A stretch of DNA of 37,377 nt, taken from the NCBI GenBank assembly GCA_033297205.1, contig MU859324.1, positions 1-37,377 of the forward strand, given 5' to 3'. The position numbers were made by a program, and so were the translations under genes. Under the pieces are notes generated by a model, which was not told the origin of the DNA, did no database searches, and saw nothing but the letters and a program-made list of their open reading frames with translations. This DNA comes from Pseudoneurospora amorphoporcata (Eukaryota > Ascomycota > Sordariomycetes > Sordariales > Sordariaceae). Position 1 is the first letter of the stretch; each line of letters begins with the position of its first letter. This document shows, one piece after another, positions 1-11,288 of the stretch.

Positions 1-61
1 GGCCTACGGCCGCCGGGCATTCATAAGGCTGATGCCAGGCGTTGAGGCTCTGCTAAGCCTC

Positions 62-530
62 GGCAACCCTAACCTAAAACTGTGGGCAAATGTCCATGTG
101 ACACAATGTCTTTTTAATGTCTTGTTTAAAGTATTAAAAAGTGTTATACGAAGTTAAAAAAGATATGATATTTTTTTTAAATTTTTTTCTCTACCTAACA
201 ACACCTTTTTGAAAACTGAAAATACTCAGTGGCTTATAAAAACCTTACAGAAAGAAAACTATTTTAAAGAAATAAATACGAAAATTAAAAGTCTAAAAGT
301 TCAAAAAGATAGTATTTAGATAACCCTTAGGGCTATGAGGTTGGTAGTTACTTTGAAAAATTCCGCAAAAATCAACGAGTAGTTTGTTACTACTTTTGAT
401 CTTATACACCATTGTTTCATTAAGTTATACTTAAAAAACCAAAGTGGATCCCCGTGCAGATAGAGTTTTTACCCCGTGCAGATAGAGCTTCTCTTTTTTT
501 TTTTCTCTATATGGGATTGTATCACTTTCC
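62..530. other. AT-rich, RIP-like segment at the left edge
   Basis: A sharply AT-rich stretch with many A and T runs and no credible reading frame, next to a GC-rich first 60 bases. Its start carries a short CCCTAA-like string (about 66-78), and just before it there is a hairpin with arms at 44-49 and 56-61. Composition like this in a Sordariales genome usually marks a RIP-mutated repeat or an AT isochore. The repeat family cannot be identified from what remains. Confidence 0.5.
450..487. repeat. Two-copy 16-bp direct repeat, 22-bp period
   Basis: The string CCCCGTGCAGATAGAG occurs at 450-465 and again at 472-487, separated by an AT spacer. It lies at the right end of the AT-rich segment. 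It may be a remnant of a transposon terminal array, but there is too little sequence to say. Confidence 0.6.
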
Positions 531-1901
531 GTTAAGACTCTGGACCAAATCAGAATTTTCCTCCCATCCCTCAACACCTTTACAAGGGTAATAACTACCG
601 TACCATCGAATTCTCTCCCGGCGTCCTAACTATCCCAACAAGAAGTACCCCTCCAACAACCGCACTCCTCAAAACGCTTCCAGACAACTTTTCCAAGGTA
701 GGGAGGGCGCTAGAATGGAACGGTATTGCTCCTCGAACCTAATCCCTTTGTAATGGGATGGTAATTCGCATTTTTTTTTGACCTTCCAGGAATTCTGTCG
801 GGTCCATATGGCCGGTTGTCCGGTTTGTATGGCTCGATGTCCCCAAAGTTGGGACGATGGGCTGCTGAAAGTGTGTAAGGAGCGATGCGGAGGTTCCAGC
901 CGTCACGATGCCGACGCGGCCAAGGTCGCAAATGCAGCTGCGATCTTGATTCTGCAGTATGAGGCCGAAGCTACCATCAGAGAGTTCTAGAAGGACAGCT
1001 CGCTCGGGTCGGGAACAAGGTGAAGCTATGTGTCGGCGCCGAAGCCTATTACAGCTCACAGGAGGCCGCTCATAGCCGACTGCCCATGACCAGCAATGTC
1101 GAACCTACGTTGCCGATAATGGAGCGATGTATTCTGAGGGCTACCAGCCCAATTGGAATCAGATCAATCCGTGGCGATGCCCATCTTCATGCAAAGGGCT
1201 ACTAGCCCAATTGGAACCAGGCCAACCCGCGGTGTCCATGCTATGAATTGTCGCGAGGCATTTGATCTTCCAAACAGGACTATAGGGTTGAAGAGCTGCA
1301 GCTAAATGCCGAAGGTATTGATTAATTCGAGATCCGAGACTCGTTCTTGAGGTAGAACGTCGAGGTCCTGTTCATCGTACGCTAGTCTGGCGACGGACTT
1401 CGGTCTGCTGGTGGCAGGTGCAGGGGCAGTGTACGGTAATGGGAATTGGTCCAGTTCGGGGGTTCGGGGGTTAATATGGAAGTCGGAACTTTTCTGTCAT
1501 GTTTGCAACAACGTCCGGAAAGGGGCAGTGGCCGAGCGGTGTGAAGTGCAGCTTGCTAAACTCCCGGGGCTACAGCGTGGTGTGTACCCATGCCAGTATA
1601 GGTAACTATGCTGTCAAAGGGCGTGGTGCCGTTCTGTAGTAGGTAGAACTAGTATCATCAGCTGGCGTCTTCCGGCTATGTATAATAAGGCTCTTTTACT
1701 CCTTTCCAGTTGCGATACGTCCCACGTTCGAAACACGCCCTTTCCACTCCTTTTCCTTTCTTGTTCTTGTTTTTTCACTTGCTTATTTCTCTTTCACATG
1801 CATGAGGATTGAATACGTTCACGCCAAACGAGCAAAGAAGAGAAGACAGAGAGAGGTAATGTGGCTTATTCAAGTAGCAATCAAGTATTCTGGAGAGGTG
1901 A
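531..1901. other. Gene-poor stretch, no supported gene
   Basis: Only short overlapping open frames are present, none with recognisable protein character. A pyrimidine-rich stretch at about 1690-1800 resembles the CT-rich promoters of Sordariales genes, but no coding start that I can support follows it on the + strand. The nearest gene (1902-2951) runs towards this region on the other strand, so part of it may be its 3' untranslated region. Confidence 0.4.
1138..1232. repeat. Diverged 37-bp direct repeat differing only by transitions
   Basis: Copy 1 spans 1138-1174 and copy 2 spans 1196-1232. They match over 37 positions except at six sites, and all six are transitions (C/T or A/G). The second copy begins with the near-perfect inverted repeat GGGCTACTAGCCC. 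A transition-only divergence pattern is what RIP leaves on duplicated DNA. Confidence 0.6.
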
Positions 1902-2951
1902 TCATTCTGCGAGCGTCTCTATGTGATGAATTGGAACAGCCACCAGCCTTCTCAGCCCGGCCCGACTTCCAGATCGCGTCAACTTCAGCGTGGTCTCGTT
2001 CCTACATGTATCCATGGCGTCCGGCCGTGGAGGGCGGATGTATTCCGCGATCATCTGGGCAAAGCTTGCTTGCCGTTTCAGAATGGGAGCCCTTGGCTGC
2101 TGTGTATGGTTGTCGTCTGAGACACCACGCACAATGTCTGATCTGAAGATTGATCCCTTGGCTCCATTCACTAAGGCTGTATGGCTCTTTGAGTCTTGCT
2201 GTGACTGGGGCTTGGGACTAACGTGATGAGGATTTGTCCCTGGGGTTCCATTGTATTGTTGAGACGCAATAGCCTCTGCCATCGTATTACCGGTTGCGTA
2301 ACTGGGTGCCCAGCTGGTGCGGCTCGCACGATTCTTGTTGCCAGTTATTGTCCTGCTTCTCCCAGCTACGGCGGTCGAACTTGCGCCTAGCCTTGTAGGA
2401 GACACCGTGGCAAACTGTTGATGAGGGTCTGGCCTGACGAGATCATGGAGACTGTCATGTAGCTGCGCTTCCATAGTCTGCAATAGCCCTCGGTGTGCCC
2501 TCTCTTCATGTTCCGCTTGTGCAAGAAAAAGCTCGTAATCGGTGAGAGGAACTGGTCTCGTGGCAGTCCATGTTGGCTGCCTTGGTAGGTGAGGTGACTT
2601 TGAGTGCTCCTGCTGCGAGCATGCGGATGCCATGTCCCGCCTTTGGCCACGAAACCGCATCTCGGCCAGGGGGTTTGCCAACTCTGGGCGACGATAAGCT
2701 CGCCGTGTCTGTGTACGGGATATCTGACTTGTCTCGGACCCTGTGATAGATGGTCGGGATTCGCGGAGAATCGACGGAGGTGGTGTGATTGTTAACTGAG
2801 AGAAGTCGGCGGCAGCATGTTTAGGTTGGTAGACGTAGCGCGGCCTTTCTTCCTCGTTGTCGGATACGGTGTCCAGGACTGATGTGGGTTTTTGCCATAC
2901 CCTGAGCTTGTCTCGAAGACTTGTTCTGCGTCTGAGTTGCGGCTGCGCCAT
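1902..2951 (-). CDS. Hypothetical protein, 349 aa, basic and disordered
   Basis: A single uninterrupted frame of 349 residues starting MAQPQLRRRTSLRDKLRVW. It is rich in Arg, Ser, Pro, Thr and Gln and has no signal peptide or membrane helix. A mid-region stretch at about residues 135-170 (TDYELFLAQAEHEERAHRG) looks helical and charged. The C-terminal part contains ILKRQASFAQMIAEYIRPPR, which looks like a structured, conserved tail. No catalytic motif is visible and I do not recognise a family. It is the longest frame in its area and has protein-like composition, so I take it as real. No intron is needed. It is most likely an intracellular protein restricted to Sordariales or Pezizomycotina. 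Confidence 0.7.
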   Translation of the reverse strand: MAQPQLRRRTSLRDKLRVWQKPTSVLDTVSDNEEERPRYVYQPKHAAADFSQLTITPPPSILRESRPSITGSETSQISRTQTRRAYRRPELANPLAEMRFRGQRRDMASACSQQEHSKSPHLPRQPTWTATRPVPLTDYELFLAQAEHEERAHRGLLQTMEAQLHDSLHDLVRPDPHQQFATVSPTRLGASSTAVAGRSRTITGNKNRASRTSWAPSYATGNTMAEAIASQQYNGTPGTNPHHVSPKPQSQQDSKSHTALVNGAKGSIFRSDIVRGVSDDNHTQQPRAPILKRQASFAQMIAEYIRPPRPDAMDTCRNETTLKLTRSGSRAGLRRLVAVPIHHIETLAE

Positions 2952-4630
2952 TGCAGGTGTCTGTCACTCGTGGGTGACGTGAAGTCGTACTCTGTGGAAG
3001 AAGAGTGAAGACTGCAGGACTTGTAAAGTGGTGGATGAAATGTTCGTCGATCCTGATACTGTGAAGGAGTGGTTGTGCTATGCTTGGAGGATAAACTCCC
3101 CTGATCAGCCGGGACGGGGATGGCTGGCCGTGTTATACATCCGGATCAGGGATACCTAGTGAGGTGATGAGAGGGAACTTGAATTCTGTGGGTGGTGTGA
3201 CATCGACAGGAGGTTTTGGTAGCCAGCGTAGTAGCATCCGACATTGAGGTGTACCAAGGAATGATGAATTGGCGTGCAGACTTGATCGCTCACCAACACC
3301 CTCTTCGTGCGCTCCTTTTGATGAAAACAGTTTGGCTCCCCTGCATGACGCATGCCGTCTTGTCAAAGAAGGCAGGACAGGAGGCGAGAAGATGCATCTG
3401 ACTTGAAGCTTGGCATCTTGAGCATGTCTTTGACCAACATGCGCCGCTTTTGAGCATACAAGAGGGTGTGAAGGGCAGGGTGCGATGATGCCCGTGATGG
3501 GGACTTTTGGCTCGTGCAAGTGCAAATGCCCCCTGGAAGTGATAACGAAAAGATGTCATGAAAAAGAAACGACAGAATCTGGAGACAAAAGCTGGGGAAT
3601 GCGGGGACTGACTCTGTTTGGTCTGACTGGTATCACTGATGCATCTCACTCTGCCTCGTGACTTTACTCCAACCGGCGTTAACAAGTCGAGACGAGAGAC
3701 GGTGAAGGTGGCTTGGTGGTGGCTTGTCACCAACCGTCTTCATTGGCATGAACATGAAATTCAATTTTCCCTGCAGTCAATATCGGGGACATGTGTAAGA
3801 TAGTTCGGAATGGAATAAAAAAAGAAAGAAAAAACAAAACCGGTGAGCAACTTGATTGTTGACGTTCTCGTGAGACACTTCGCGCGAATGTCAACCAAGT
3901 CCGGGTGAGGTTGGATTAAGCTCGGGGTTGGTTCCCCACCGCCGAGAGCAAACAGTGGACACTCGTCATCTTGTCTTCCAGGTGGTCCTTGTCATGATGT
4001 CGATCGGATAGGATCTGGATTTGGGCATCGGCATCGGGAGGGAAAGGGACAGAAACAGGAAGAGGTACAGGAAGAGGAGTGATTTCGACGGCCGTACGGG
4101 AAGAGACAGACGGGAAAGGGCATTGATGTCAATTATTGAAGCCATCGCCGGAACTTTAAACGGAATGGCCTGTATTCATCAGCAATACAGCTCCGATTTC
4201 AACGGCTGCAGTTTTCTGTGGCTTCAGCCTCAGCCGTGGTCAACGGCCATATCGGGGTGTGGTTGCAAATGATGTCTTGGATACGAGAAAAGGGTACGAA
4301 ACACAAGGCGGAATTAGGCGGGTTGGTTGTGACGGGTTGTGTTTTAGATTGGAAGAGAGACATTCTAATGAGACAACAAGTTGTTGCTGAATGAGGGGAA
4401 CTTTTTCTCGGCCGAATCGATTGGTGAGGGTTCGTGCCTGACGGCCCGTGCCGATTGTCAAAGCTTTGGGGACCCACATTACACCTGCCACGCCCACAGC
4501 AAGATGGTACCCCACTTGAGCGGTCGGCGGGATCCAGCGCTGTATCTTCTAGACTTCCAACTGCACGTTTGACGTTTGAGACCATCGACACATCTCGTCA
4601 CCATCAACCATCCACCACACCCCGTCAAAG
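2952..4630. other. Intergenic region
   Basis: No supported gene. Several short overlapping minus-strand frames lie at 3133-3733 and 4199-4591, but their composition is not convincing. A purine-rich tract lies at about 4036-4085. The last few hundred bases are presumably the promoter of the NIF3-like gene at 4631. Confidence 0.45.
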
Positions 4631-5079
4631 ATGGGCGGCTTTGTCTCTCGTGCTTCACGCCCCGCCAGATACACTCTCGTCTTCCACGCCGAACCGCGGT
4701 TCGTCGACACGGTCAAGCAGGCCGTCTTTGCTGCTGGCGCCGGCCGCTATCCCAACTACAGCGAATGTTGCTGGACGGCCACTGGCACCGGCCAGTTTCG
4801 ACCAGTCGGCGCTGCCAACCCCCACACCGGCGAAGTCGGCGTCCTGGAGAAGATTGAAGAGCTGAGAGTCGAGATGCTGTGTGATAGCGAGGAGACGGCC
4901 AGGAAAGCTGTCGAGGCTCTCAAGAAGTGAGTTCCATTGGCTTCTACTGGGTCGCTAACAATAACTCCTACATTCGAACACCGTACGTTTGTTAGTGACC
5001 GTCAGCTAACCCCAACAATGACAGAGCACACCCCTACGAAGAGCCATCGTATGCCGTCTACAAGCTTGAGGATTTCTGA
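4631..5079 (+). CDS. NIF3/YqfO-type PII-like domain protein, 116 aa, two exons
   Basis: Exon 1 is 4631-4926 and exon 2 is 5025-5079, with a 98-nt intron that has donor GTGAGT, branch-like GCTAAC at 5004-5009 and acceptor ACAG. Splicing joins exon 1 to the sequence AHPYEEPSYAVYKLEDF and a stop. That ending, with the internal GAGRYPNYSECCW and GTGQFRPV motifs, is the signature of the small PII/CutA-like domain found inside NIF3/YqfO proteins and as a stand-alone protein in bacteria and fungi. The family is intracellular; its biochemical role is poorly defined, and metal or small-ligand binding has been proposed for related domains. The start is the ATG in MGGFVSRASRPARYTLVF, preceded by a favourable AAAG context. 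The conserved terminus makes the splice model secure. Confidence 0.9.
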
Positions 5080-5491
5080 TCCTGTCATCCATTGCCCCAC
5101 AACCATTCTCGTGTACGATGAACGATCGCTTCCACAATCATCTTCTCTGTTCTCCGTCTGCAAGAGATGTCGCTATCGAACGCGGCCAAACCGACTGTAA
5201 TGCCAACCCGATCCAACCCTGGCTGTCTTACAGGGCACTGCCACGATGCCAAATCAAGATTAGCGCACCACCATAGCTGACCCTCCGTCGCTCTCTTTCG
5301 TCGCTTTCGCCATCTCCAGCTCGTTCCAAAGGATCGAATGTCAGTTCAATTGACCCTTGACCGATCCACATCGCGACTTCCCCTTCAACAGTTCGACTTC
5401 GTTGACGGAAACGCCAAATCAGTTGCCCCGAAAACCAGGCCAGGAAACACACATGGTAGTCCTCTACCCCAGTCAGGGCTCTCTCGTAGCA
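5080..5491. other. Short intergenic region
   Basis: Downstream of the NIF3-like gene and upstream of the broken HET gene on the same strand. No RNA gene or conserved frame was seen. Confidence 0.4.
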
Positions 5492-7166
5492 ATGCGTCTC
5501 ATCAACGTCCACACCCTCGACATCCAGTACTTCTCGGGCACAAGCATCCCCCAATACGCCATCCTGTCGCACACATGGGGCGCAAAGGAGGCAACTTTCC
5601 AGAAATGGACAAACAAATGGACCCGATTGACCCACAAGCATAGCTCCGGCTTCCACAAAGTACTGGCCTTCTTGCAGGCAGGCCCGCCGGGATGGTCTTG
5701 AGTACGCGTGGGTGGACACCGTGTGTATCGATAAGTCTAGTTCGGCTGAGCTATTAGAAGCTATTAACTCTATGTATACTTGGTATGAGAAGGCTAGTGT
5801 ATGTTACGTCTACTCTCCGATGTTGTCTTGTTAACTTCGGAGACCGATATTGATACTATGGATTCCCTTCGACAAAGCAGATGGTTTACCCGGGGCTGGA
5901 GACTCTAGGAGCTCATCGTTCCCGACAGTGTCCAATTCTACACAAAGGACTGGGGGTTACTGGGTACCAAAAAGGCCCTCGCTGTCATCAACATGCCTTT
6001 GCTCTACAGGGAGGGTCCAAAGGCATTCAAGCGACTTCAGAAAGAGATCATCAAAGTGTCCGACGACCACAGTATTCTCGCCTTCGAAATGAACCTCTCC
6101 GACGGGACCCTCTTTGCCCACCATCCATCCGCCTTCGTCAAAGGAGGCTGCATCCACCCACACTACGGACGCCGTCTCACTTTGCCCTTTTCCATGACCA
6201 ACGCCGGCCTAGCTATGACCACCCCACTCATAGGAACCCTCTCACCTTATTGGGTCCTCGCCGTCTTCAATTGCGTCCAAGTCGATACCGGTAACCATAT
6301 GCAACGTTCGCAGATCTGTCTTCCGCTCTTCGGCAAAGACAACCAGTTCATGCGAGCTCGTATACCCGTCAGCCTCATCAGCCGAAATATCGACGACCCC
6401 TATGTCATAAACTCCACCGAAAAGCTAGGCGCCGCCGCAGGTGTCCTCGACCTAACTACCCGCACCGAAACTAGCTGCTATATCTCCCATTTCAGCCGCG
6501 TCTACTCCGCCCGTGGTCGCGAGATCGACGTAGCCATGAAAGGATTCGAAGTGTATCCCCAGCCTGACTACGGGTTCATGATCACTTTCCCGCGGGGGAT
6601 GGCCGGGTACCGACTGCATACAGCCCTGCCGAGGCGGGACCTCCGCGACGACATAAGCTACTTCATCCCCACTTCTCGATACGTCCGCTCCTTCGACTCT
6701 TCCCAAGAGGACGAGTTACAGATATCGAACGGAATAATTGTGTTCAAAAACGACAGCCTGCCCGACGACCACCCATCAAAATTCGTCGGTGTATATCTCG
6801 CTTTCGTAACCACAATAAGCAGCATAGCTAGCAGCACAATCGCAAGCACCACAAACTCAAACACGACAACCCGCACTACATCAAGCAGTAGCAGCACACA
6901 ACACCTAAGATGGGCATGTAAAATGTCCCAATACGGGAATTCTACGACCGAGCTTAAACGCCAAACAGGTTCTTGCGAGAGCGAACCAGAAGGCCTTTCT
7001 AGGAAATTGGTCGCACTATTACCACTATGAGAACACAATCATGTCAGCACGGACGAGGTTCCAAACACATGGGAAGCCGTGTAGGGGCATGGTCATGGTG
7101 GAGATTGTGTTTGATACGGAGGAGTTGGTGAGGGAGAGGGATGCTGAGGAGAGGGATTTCGAGTAG
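5492..7166 (+). pseudogene. Broken HET-domain (heterokaryon incompatibility) gene
   Basis: The start MRLINVHTLDIQYF, followed by PQYAILSHTWG, is the classic N-terminus of HET-domain proteins, which trigger cell death after fusion of incompatible hyphae. The frame then shifts near 5690 and continues as GLEYAWVDTVCIDKSSSAEL. It shifts again near 5813 into LSDVVLLTSETDIDTMDSLR, and is cut by a TAG at 5906-5908 where the family has Gln in the GWTLQEL motif. After that KALAVI joins directly to NMPLLYREGPKAFKRLQ, skipping roughly 50 residues normally present, so there is also an internal deletion. The downstream frame runs from 5909 to about 6960 and shifts once more into a tail ending at TAG 7164-7166. 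Several independent lesions make a pseudogene much more likely than sequencing error alone. Confidence 0.85.
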
Positions 7167-7639
7167 TTGTTCCTTATAATATCGCGCTGGCAGCCAAGAC
7201 GTTACCATGTCTTCGCGTGGCCGCCCAGCTTCACCCGCGACCCAGCGCCGTGGCAGGGTACGGCTTTCTCGGCAACTCGCTTGCAATCAACAGCTTCCGG
7301 AAATCGTTTCTCGCCACTAACTCTCTCTCCAACCCGGCCTCAAGTTGCAGCACCAAACACGGCATCGCGAGCGCCAGCTCCTGTCCTGGGCATCAGAACC
7401 GTCATCACATCCGCCACATCATCGCGAAATCCGAAACTAAAAGCTTCGTCAGTTACCACAGCATTACTTCTATCAGCTCACCCATCCGCTCCATTATGCC
7501 CTTTCCCGCACCGGCATCCCCAAGACAACGGCAACACCCAGTCCAAGACCTCCTTGCCTGCCCTGCGTCTGCCGCACATGTTGTGCCCTCTTTGTCTCAA
7601 AGCCTTCTTGTTCAACCACCTTCCCGAGCACGGCCAGCC
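7167..7639. other. Intergenic region between convergent genes
   Basis: It lies between the end of the HET pseudogene (+) and the stop of the methyltransferase (-), so it should hold both 3' ends. Open plus-strand frames cross it and run into the methyltransferase as antisense, but they show no recognisable protein features. Confidence 0.4.
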
Positions 7640-8988
7640 CTACTCTGGCTTCCGGCCCCATACAACACGCCCCATGACGTAGCCATGGATCTTAGGATCG
7701 TTCCACTCCTTCCTGACGTGGGCGCAGTAGACTTTGGTCTCTTCCTCCTTCCAGCCAAGCAGGGTGTGGCAAATGTAGTTGAGATATCCTTCAAGATCCG
7801 CCTCAAGCGTCATCTTCCACCAGAGTCCTCGCTCTGCAGCATCCTTATCCGGGTGCCAGACGCCAACCGGAATTACCATGTCCTTAAACTCGATGTCGAC
7901 GAAGCCGGCCGCTTCCATATCCTTCCTTTGGATATCTTTGTTATATACTTCAAACGTTCTTCCGAAGGCCCTTCCGCCCTCATACCAGATATTGCCCCAC
8001 TGAGCAAGGGCGGTGCCTGGCTTTATTGACCCGTCGTCACTGACGAAATGGCAGGAAGCACACATACTCTCAACGTACCCGCCTGGCTTACAAGTCCGAT
8101 ATGCCTCCCTGAAAACGGCGTCCCAATCTTGAATAACACCAATCAACATGCGTAGATTAATAAAGTCAAAGGTATTCTCGGGCCAAGTCCATTCCCGGTT
8201 GCAGTCGTCGAGTTCGAACTTGACGTTGGGAGGCACCCACGAAGGCTGGATGGGAGTGATGTCTGTACCAATAACCTCGGCGTGGGGAAATTCGTCGGCA
8301 AAATCACTGGACGGGAGAGATGTCTTGTTAATCGAGAAATACCGGAGAAAGAATAGAGGACGCGGGGGAAAACTTGCATGGCCCACATGCCTGTGCCTGT
8401 TCCAACATCCAGTACCTTCTGAACCTTCTTCTTGTCAAGAGGGGACAGGAAAAGCTTTCCGCCGGTGCAAATTGTGAAGCAGTGGTGGCTGTTATCAAGA
8501 CTGTCAGTGTCTGCACTGTCTGATGATTGTAGCCCATGTAGTCTCGTCAAACTGGGGGTTCGGGATTATGAAAGTCCAGAGCACATACGCAATATCCATG
8601 GACTCGAGGTGACGCTTGTCGTTGGGCTCCCAGCCCTCGGCATCACCGATTTCGCCGTGGTAAGTTCGGCCATGGTGGGTGCGGTACTCGATAATGGTGC
8701 TCGTCAAGGAAGCGGTGCTGGAGGCGATCGATCCAAGTGTTGAAGCTGTATCATCGTCCGAATGCTCCTCGTGGAGCTACGAAAAGAATGCAGGACCTGA
8801 TTAGTTGAGTTCTCAGTGATGGGAGCGGTCAAAGGAGTTCAACTTACCGGCTGATCAGCCCAATGCGATGCAGGAAGAATACCCGCCGCAGTTGCAGCCT
8901 CCTCACTGAGCAGAGCCGCGGGGGCAGCAGCCGGGGTTGGAGATGCCGCCTTGGGACTCTGCGGGCTTTGAGCACTGCTGGAAGCCAT
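7640..8988 (-). CDS. LaeA-like (TAM-type) SAM-dependent methyltransferase, 368 aa, four exons
   Basis: Exons on the minus strand are 8988-8848, 8776-8589, 8488-8378 and 8306-7640, separated by introns of 71, 100 and 71 nt. The predicted protein has a disordered Ala/Pro/Ser-rich N-terminus (residues 1-47). The SAM-binding motif I VLDVGTGTG lies at residues 135-143, followed by WAIDFADEFPHAEVIGTD with the acidic residue that usually contacts the ribose. Further on come NVKFELDDCNREWTW and a Rossmann-fold C-terminal half ending GRVVWGRKPE. This is the large fungal family that includes the secondary-metabolism regulator LaeA, but most members have unknown substrates and orthology to LaeA is not implied. 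The third intron uses a GC donor (GCAAGT, beginning at 8377); only this choice rebuilds the conserved WAIDFADEFP join. No biosynthetic cluster surrounds it. Confidence 0.9.
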
Positions 8989-9868
8989 AATTGCGACTTT
9001 GACGACAGGAAAAGTAAGTACGGATGAGGAAGAGAGTTCCCGTCGAGTTGTCTCGTGGGCACGGCACCGCTTTAAAAAACCCAGGGCGAGGGGTGCTCAT
9101 CCGGTCGGGACCAGCAACGACTCGGATGCATACCGTACAGTCCGTTCAGTGCGACGATTCACCGTGGCGTGCGCATGTCGGGGAAAATGGAACGCATTTC
9201 CACGGGCGACCTAGCCGCCTCAGACCAATGGACGGGTGCCAAAACATGCCGGGGCTCGCCCTCGCTAGCCCGCTAGCCCGTTTTCACATTCATCTCCCGA
9301 GTCCCCGTGGGTTCATCCGCTCAAGGAACGCCAAAACAGCACCGCAGTTCCTCAATGGCGCCTTCCTGATGCGGACCTAGACTTTGCTAGGCTTTTATTA
9401 GTGCTTGCAAGGGCGAGCCAGTTGGTTGGTGACTTGATGATGAATATCAGGGAATCTGATTACAAACCGAGCGGCACGATTGTCAAGGGGATGGTAGGGA
9501 TGGATTGGAGGTGTCAAAAAGGGAGAAAAACATGTTTGAGATTAGGTACTTGATCGGAATGATTGCCGACAACCAGGAGGTGTGATTTGACTGACGTCAA
9601 GAACCACTTCGCTTCACCTGACGTCTTCACGCGCATGGAGGCTGTTACCGTGGGCTTATTTATGGATTATGGCGGGGTTTGTACCCGGTCGGGTACGGCT
9701 AGGTGCGGCGATGGTGCGGTGTGCTGTCTGTCTCCCGTGCGTCTTCCGGTTCCAGGTCTTGCCGGGCCCAAACTCAAACTCACAAAGAAGATCGATTACC
9801 CAGGCCGAGGCAGGGCTTCCTGGGGCTGACCAACTAGGGCAAAATACCTATCCTCACCGTCTTCGTCG

Positions 9869-10294
9869 TCAAAATCGTCCTACTGGCGCTGATCCTCGAT
9901 GACCTTCAATCTTGATGTGGTCCTCCCAGAGCGCCGGTGTCCCGCATATACTTAGACGGCTACAGCGGCGTAGGCCTTGTACAGGTGAGCTCGACTTGAT
10001 CCCGTCGTTCTCGATGTCGTGTTTGCCGGGTTGCCCTCGCACTTGTTTATGTTGATGTTGTACTCTTTGACCACGAGCACCGTGCCAAATGTCAATGATG
10101 TCTTCCAAGTTTCCAACATCTTCTTCATAGCCTTTATTAGATAGATACATCTTTCTCCATACGTATGACCATTCTCGGAAACAGGCATGGTTAACGACAA
10201 GTAGTGTAGAGGTAGAGTTCCCAGCGTGGTGTGCTTTTAAGGGCGATGGAGTTTGGAAACAAGCAATGAGATGGGAAGCATGGGGTGAAAGCAC
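9869..10294 (-). other. Possible small or decayed coding region, unknown
   Basis: Two overlapping minus-strand frames (10294-9869 and 10200-9952) both show stretches that look protein-like, for example LTFGTVLVVKEYNININKCE in one and KGYEEDVGNLEDIIDIWHG in the other. The switch in apparent quality between frames could mean an unrecognised intron, a frameshifted relic, or simply chance. I do not recognise a family. Confidence 0.2.
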
Positions 10295-11288
10295 AAAGGC
10301 TTGCAGTTGCCAAAGAGGAAGACATCAAACCGGTGACTGAAATCATGTTTCGGAATAATGAAATGGATGGTTGAGAGTAATAGTCTAGTGGATCGGGGAA
10401 GCGTTTAAAGAAACATGACGAAATCTTTGTGAAAACGAAAACACTAAAGCACGGATTTTACTCATCTGGGCGAGAAGAGGCGTTCCTAACCCGACGAGTA
10501 ACTTCCCCAGTGGGTGGACGAGAAGGCAAATACCTAACTACGGCGTGAGATGGAAATATCAAGGACCATCGCCGGGCCGACTATCAAGCTAAGTAGGTAT
10601 AATAGGATAAAAGCAGCCCGGCTTCTGAATTTTTCGTTCTCCGTCCTTTCATTCTCCCTCCGCTCGTTCTATCCTCTGTCCTTTGGACTGAATCTGAAGT
10701 AGAGTGAGTCTGGCTGTGCAAGCTGTGGTTGACGATCCGTCATTTACTTCCATTTCCCTTTCTTCCATCACGTTCGCTCCATCGTCCTATGCTTTAGATG
10801 CCACCTGTCTTCCACGAGTCCACTCTGTAGTAAGGCGGATGGTGTTGCCATCAATCTTTTCAACTCGGTAAACGATGGAGCCTCCAAATGCGTACATACC
10901 TACCTTACCGTAGGTTGCCCCCCTCTATGGCCAGTCTCAACGAGCTGCTATTCGGCACTCCTATAGCATGGGAGATATCACCAAGGGATAGACGGCCGAG
11001 CCTCAAGCGGGCCACGTTTCGTGATGTCAAGCTCCCGAGAAAAAAAACAAGTGAATGGCATCACCGCAGGCAAAGGCGGTGGCAAGTGGCATGGCAGAGA
11101 ACGGTAGGTATGTTGTCGGGAACTTGACATCGGATAAAAGTCCTTGACGGTACCTTTTCTCGATTAGGTATTGTCCATTCATCCCCTCCCACAATACCGA
11201 TGGATCTTGCCCATATTCAAATTCCATTCACTGCACCGAGCAGAACCTGATACCCACCCCCCTCACTCCCACCTAGCACCAAGTTCAG

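Noticed and set aside
1529..1610. tRNA-Ser/Leu-like string GGCAGTGGCCGAGCGGT
   Set aside because: The D-arm start looks right, but the anticodon stem does not pair and there is no TTCGA-type T loop at the right distance. At most it is a decayed tRNA fragment.
1700..1745. Possible T-arm GTTCGAAAC
   Set aside because: Flanking arms do not pair and no acceptor or D arm precedes it.
7217..8029. 270-codon + strand frame
   Set aside because: Its 3' half is antisense to the methyltransferase's conserved exon; the 5' half is Ser-rich without motifs.
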